From Tropicimonas sp033101155 (GTDB taxonomy: Bacteria > Pseudomonadota > Alphaproteobacteria > Rhodobacterales > Rhodobacteraceae): 64,000 nt of DNA. The notes below the pieces were generated by a model. It saw only the letters and a program-made list of their open reading frames with translations, was not told where the DNA came from and ran no database searches. Position numbers and translations under genes: made by a program. The DNA is taken from the NCBI RefSeq assembly GCF_033101155.1, contig NZ_JAWMPX010000002.1:248001-312000 (forward strand), in the 5' to 3' direction. Of this stretch, positions 63,323-64,000 are shown piece by piece (within the stretch, counting starts at the first letter, position 1; every line of letters starts with the position of its first letter).

Positions 63323-64000
63323 TCAGGGGCGTGTCGTGCCGTCGCCCTCCACGAGATATTTGAAGCTCGTCAGCTGTGCTGCGCCCACCGGTCCGCGCGC
63401 ATGCATCTTGCCGGTGGCGATCCCGATCTCAGCGCCCATGCCGAACTCGCCGCCATCGGCAAACTGCGTCGAGGCGTTGCGCATCAGGATTGCACTGTCG
63501 ACCCGGGAGAAGAACCGCGCCGCCGCCGCATCATCCTCGGTCAGGATCGCCTCGGTATGGCTGGAGCCGAATTTCCGGATATGCGCGATGGCATCATCAA
63601 TGGAATCAACAACTTTCGCGGCGATCTTCATGTCCAGGAACTCGGTTCCGAAATCATCAGGCACCGCCGCGACCGAGCCGTTCAGCCCTTCGGCCCGCAC
63701 CTCGACCCCGGCCGATTTCAGATCATCCACGATCTGCTGACCCAGCGTGTCGGCCACATCCTTGTGCACCAACAGGCATTCTGCCGCGCCGCAGATTCCG
63801 GTCCGCCGCGTCTTGGCGTTCAGCACCACCGCGCGCGCCTTCTCCGGGTCGGCCGCCGTGTCGACATAGATGTGGCAGATCCCCTCGAGATGCGCGAAGA
63901 CCGGCACCCGCGCCTCGCGCTGCACCAGCCCGACAAGCCCCTTGCCGCCGCGCGGCACGATCACGTCGATGGTGTCGGTCATGGTCAGCATCTCGCGCAC
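63323..64000 (-). CDS. proA: Gamma-glutamyl phosphate reductase ProA, C-terminal part, cut by window end
   Basis: ProA reduces gamma-glutamyl phosphate to glutamate semialdehyde in proline synthesis. These ~225 residues include the region with IDVIVPRGGKGLVGLVQ and the catalytic cysteine in NAKTRRTGICGAAECLL, then the C-terminal GEFGMGAEIGIATGKMHARGPVG motif. The frame is open to the window edge, so the start lies beyond base 64000 and the GTG or ATG codons at the edge are internal. Confidence 0.95.
   Translation of the reverse strand: MREMLTMTDTIDVIVPRGGKGLVGLVQREARVPVFAHLEGICHIYVDTAADPEKARAVVLNAKTRRTGICGAAECLLVHKDVADTLGQQIVDDLKSAGVEVRAEGLNGSVAAVPDDFGTEFLDMKIAAKVVDSIDDAIAHIRKFGSSHTEAILTEDDAAAARFFSRVDSAILMRNASTQFADGGEFGMGAEIGIATGKMHARGPVGAAQLTSFKYLVEGDGTTRP

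Overview
The window is GC-rich chromosomal DNA from an alphaproteobacterium, most probably of the order Rhodobacterales (Roseobacter/Paracoccaceae group). The signs are a dusB(nifR3)-ntrB-ntrC-ntrY-ntrX-trkA-trkH-hfq-hflX block, NtrC and NtrX proteins without the sigma54 GAFTGA loop, a fused IspDF, the CtrA phosphotransferase ChpT, CtrA-type boxes, an olsBA ornithine-lipid pair and a class II DAHP synthase. Nearly all of it is dense core genome. I see no prophage, insertion sequence, integron, CRISPR array, rRNA or tRNA. Both ends cut a gene: a long-chain acyl-CoA ligase on the left and proA on the right.

Layout. 1-1.7 kb: end of an acyl-CoA ligase, then a gene-poor kilobase with one doubtful small membrane protein. 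1.7-9.3 kb: envelope and cofactor operon lptF-lptG-lptD-surA-pdxA-rsmA. 9.3-11.5 kb (minus strand): ispDF-pgpA-cinA. 11.7-23.7 kb: nitrogen regulation (dusB-ntrB-ntrC, ntrY-ntrX), potassium uptake (trkA, trkH), hfq and hflX. 23.8-29.6 kb: GlxA-type regulator, class II DAHP synthase with a strong terminator, a PAS_5 protein divergent from yicC-gmk-gamma carbonic anhydrase, with two CtrA-like boxes between them. 29.6-39.4 kb: a phospholipase D-family enzyme, the phosphate regulon phoR-pstSCAB-phoU-phoB with a three-repeat Pho box before pstS, and a DksA/TraR zinc-finger protein. 39.8-44.7 kb: a sugar ABC transporter plus an SMP-30 lactonase; its ATPase has an extra C-terminal domain. 44.9-48.1 kb: LysR/VOC divergent pair and an NSS sodium symporter. 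48.5-51.9 kb: the most accessory-looking part, with an RquA-like methyltransferase, aroQ overlapping a LuxR solo, a lux-box-like dyad, a hairpin-rich stretch ending in an intrinsic terminator (candidate small RNA) and an unknown small protein. 52.1-57.9 kb: M32 carboxypeptidase, ctaA, trmJ, a ThiE-like protein, a DUF4169 protein and fumC. 58.1-64 kb: HNH protein, a minus-strand run olsB-olsA-SDR-YitT-SMR, a DUF3553 protein, chpT and proA.

Themes. Three two-component systems (NtrBC, NtrYX, PhoRB) and ChpT make this a regulatory-rich stretch. The Pho locus and olsBA are functionally related, because ornithine lipids commonly replace phospholipids during phosphate limitation. The best candidates for something undescribed are the aroQ-luxR-dyad-sRNA locus at 49.8-51.9 kb with the neighbouring RquA-like gene, and the GAF-like tail on the sugar ABC ATPase. 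All calls come from reading sequence and translations; no database search was run.
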